Shown here piece by piece: positions 16,001 through 16,571 of a stretch of DNA of 16,571 nucleotides. The stretch is from CAYWYR01 sp964462685 (GTDB lineage Bacteria > Bacteroidota > Ignavibacteria > Kapaibacteriales > UBA2268). The DNA is taken from positions 1 to 16,571 of the forward strand of contig CAYWYR010000029.1 in NCBI GenBank assembly GCA_964462685.1, written 5' to 3'. Made by a program: the position numbers and the translations under genes. The notes under the pieces were generated by a model that saw only the letters and a list, made by a program, of their open reading frames with translations, searched no databases and had not been told where the DNA came from. Numbering within the stretch: the stretch's first letter is position 1; each line of letters starts with the position of its first letter.

Positions 16001-16372
16001 ATGAATACCACTCAACAAACAGCAGACAGATTAAGACAACTATGCCAAGATGGTAATTTTGACACGGCCAGGGAAGAGCTATATGCCAACGATATAATCT
16101 CATTGGAAGATGGCAACCCAAATACGCCACAAAAAGTGGAAGGTATAGAAGCCAAAAAAGAGAAAGATGAGAACTTCAGATCATCTCTTCAGGAGGTACA
16201 TTCGATAAAAGTAACTCAGCCTATCATAAGTGATAATTACTTTACCTTGGGTATGGATATGGACGCTACTTTTAAAGAAACAGGTAGGCATAATATGGAC
16301 GAGATATGTGTTTACCGAACAAATAAAGAAGGGAAGATAGATATGGAGCAGTTCTTTTATTCAGGTGAATAA
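16001..16372 (+). CDS. SnoaL-like (NTF2-fold) small protein
   Basis: Starting at ATG 16001, which has AAGGA upstream at the right spacing, the product has 123 residues. The frame opens at 15980 but the extra 7 residues lack support. The pattern fits the SnoaL/NTF2-like cone fold: an N-terminal helix pair (ADRLRQLCQDGNFDTAREEL), an entry segment with YANDIISLED, a middle helix (EGIEAKKEKDENF), then beta strands ending in DEICVYRTNKEGKIDMEQFF. Members include isomerases, hydrolases and many proteins of unknown role, so no reaction can be named. It is cytoplasmic, with no signal peptide. It lies 127 bases after the lipoprotein and is followed by a strong terminator. Confidence 0.75.
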   Translation: MNTTQQTADRLRQLCQDGNFDTAREELYANDIISLEDGNPNTPQKVEGIEAKKEKDENFRSSLQEVHSIKVTQPIISDNYFTLGMDMDATFKETGRHNMDEICVYRTNKEGKIDMEQFFYSGE

Positions 16373-16399
16373 ACCGTAAGCTATTGTTATTAAGGTAAC

Positions 16400-16432
16400 A
16401 GCCCGTTAGCATACAGCTATCGGGCTTTTTTT
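16400..16432 (+). terminator. Rho-independent terminator
   Basis: AGCCCG (16400-16405) pairs with CGGGCT (16421-16426). The stem continues inward with TAGC (16407-16410) against GCTA (16416-16419) after one T-T mismatch, closing on a 5-base loop. A run of seven T (16426-16432) follows on the plus strand. There is no A-run on the left side, so it acts only for the plus-strand gene. Confidence 0.9.
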
Positions 16433-16433
16433 A

Positions 16434-16571
16434 TTAATATTTTTCTTCGTCAGATAAGTCTTGATCTGATCTGTTGATATTTTTCTGGTTCAGTGCGAAC
16501 TCTACATACATCGGAAAATGATCGCTACCAAAGTAACTTAATTTCTTTATCCTTGATATCTTGAAATGCCA
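16434..16571 (-). CDS. Endonuclease/exonuclease/phosphatase-family protein, C-terminal fragment
   Basis: The reverse strand is open from the right edge to TAA at 16434, giving the last 45 residues of a protein. They include RIKKLSYFGSDHFPMYVEFA. The Ser-Asp-His-x-Pro motif is the C-terminal catalytic signature of the EEP superfamily (DNase I/exonuclease III fold), where the Asp-His pair works in the active site. A polar tail ending DLSDEEKY follows. Most of the protein lies outside the window, so substrate (DNA, RNA or phospholipid) cannot be told. Confidence 0.75.
   Translation of the reverse strand, partial: WHFKISRIKKLSYFGSDHFPMYVEFALNQKNINRSDQDLSDEEKY

Noticed and set aside
1..16571. GC-skew switch near 3.5-4 kb that would support an origin
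   Set aside because: Approximate hand counts in 240-base samples (G/C on plus strand: 541-780 49/47, 1261-1500 50/69, 3001-3240 51/43, 4201-4440 70/46, 6481-6720 34/57, 12061-12300 50/56) mostly follow gene strand and show no clean switch.
1..16571. Defence system, mobile element or CRISPR array
   Set aside because: No transposase, integrase, nuclease-helicase set or regularly spaced repeats could be found; the gene content is metabolic, envelope and stress related.

Overview
The window looks like chromosome from a Gram-negative member of the FCB superphylum (Bacteroidota/Balneolota/Rhodothermota-like). The composition is moderately AT-rich. Pointers to this group are lipoproteins and secreted or outer-membrane proteins, an orphan aerotolerance (Bat) gene pair, a WG-repeat protein, a PolX homologue with a decayed polymerase site, and a SpoIIE-type phosphatase with a GAF-like sensor. 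Some genes have good Shine-Dalgarno sites, the best being AAGGAGG ahead of the Bat VWA gene. That fits Balneolota/Rhodothermota better than classical Bacteroidia, but the lineage call is inference. No rRNA, tRNA, CRISPR array, transposase, integrase or phage gene was seen.

Layout. Bases 1-90 hold the minus-strand start of a lipoprotein gene that runs off the left edge. Bases 410-1180 carry a periplasmic LolA/RseB-fold protein. Bases 1201-3462 are a two-gene minus-strand operon: an unusual short-chain dehydrogenase, then an ALDH8-type semialdehyde dehydrogenase. The pair resembles the lower 2-aminomuconate branch of tryptophan/kynurenine breakdown. Bases 3463-4062 are a 600-base noncoding gap with a cluster of DnaA-box-like 9-mers and AT-rich flanks. 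Next come a SulP anion transporter (4063-5664), a convergent barrel-like envelope protein (5661-6296) and a WG-repeat secreted protein (6354-7544).

Right half. A PolX-family protein with an intact PHP nuclease but a ruined polymerase site (7705-9447) is followed closely by a two-gene Bat module (9482-11495). A minus-strand signalling pair follows: a GAF-SpoIIE phosphatase and a four-helix membrane protein (11525-13219). Divergent from it is a Ppx/GppA exopolyphosphatase with HD domain (13398-15005), then a lipid-anchored peroxiredoxin-like protein (15043-15873) and a SnoaL-like small protein (16001-16372), closed by a clear rho-independent terminator (16400-16432). The C-terminus of an endonuclease/exonuclease/phosphatase-family protein enters from the right edge on the minus strand.

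How the genes fit together. Most of the window is housekeeping plus envelope and stress functions: phosphate/polyphosphate signalling, partner-switch-type phosphatase, DNA repair nuclease and redox. The items most worth a second look are the polymerase-dead PolX, the SDR whose catalytic Tyr and Lys are replaced by Ser and Arg, the orphan Bat pair with an acidic loop in its VWA domain, and the DnaA-box-like intergenic region. I found no convincing case for an entirely new multi-gene system.
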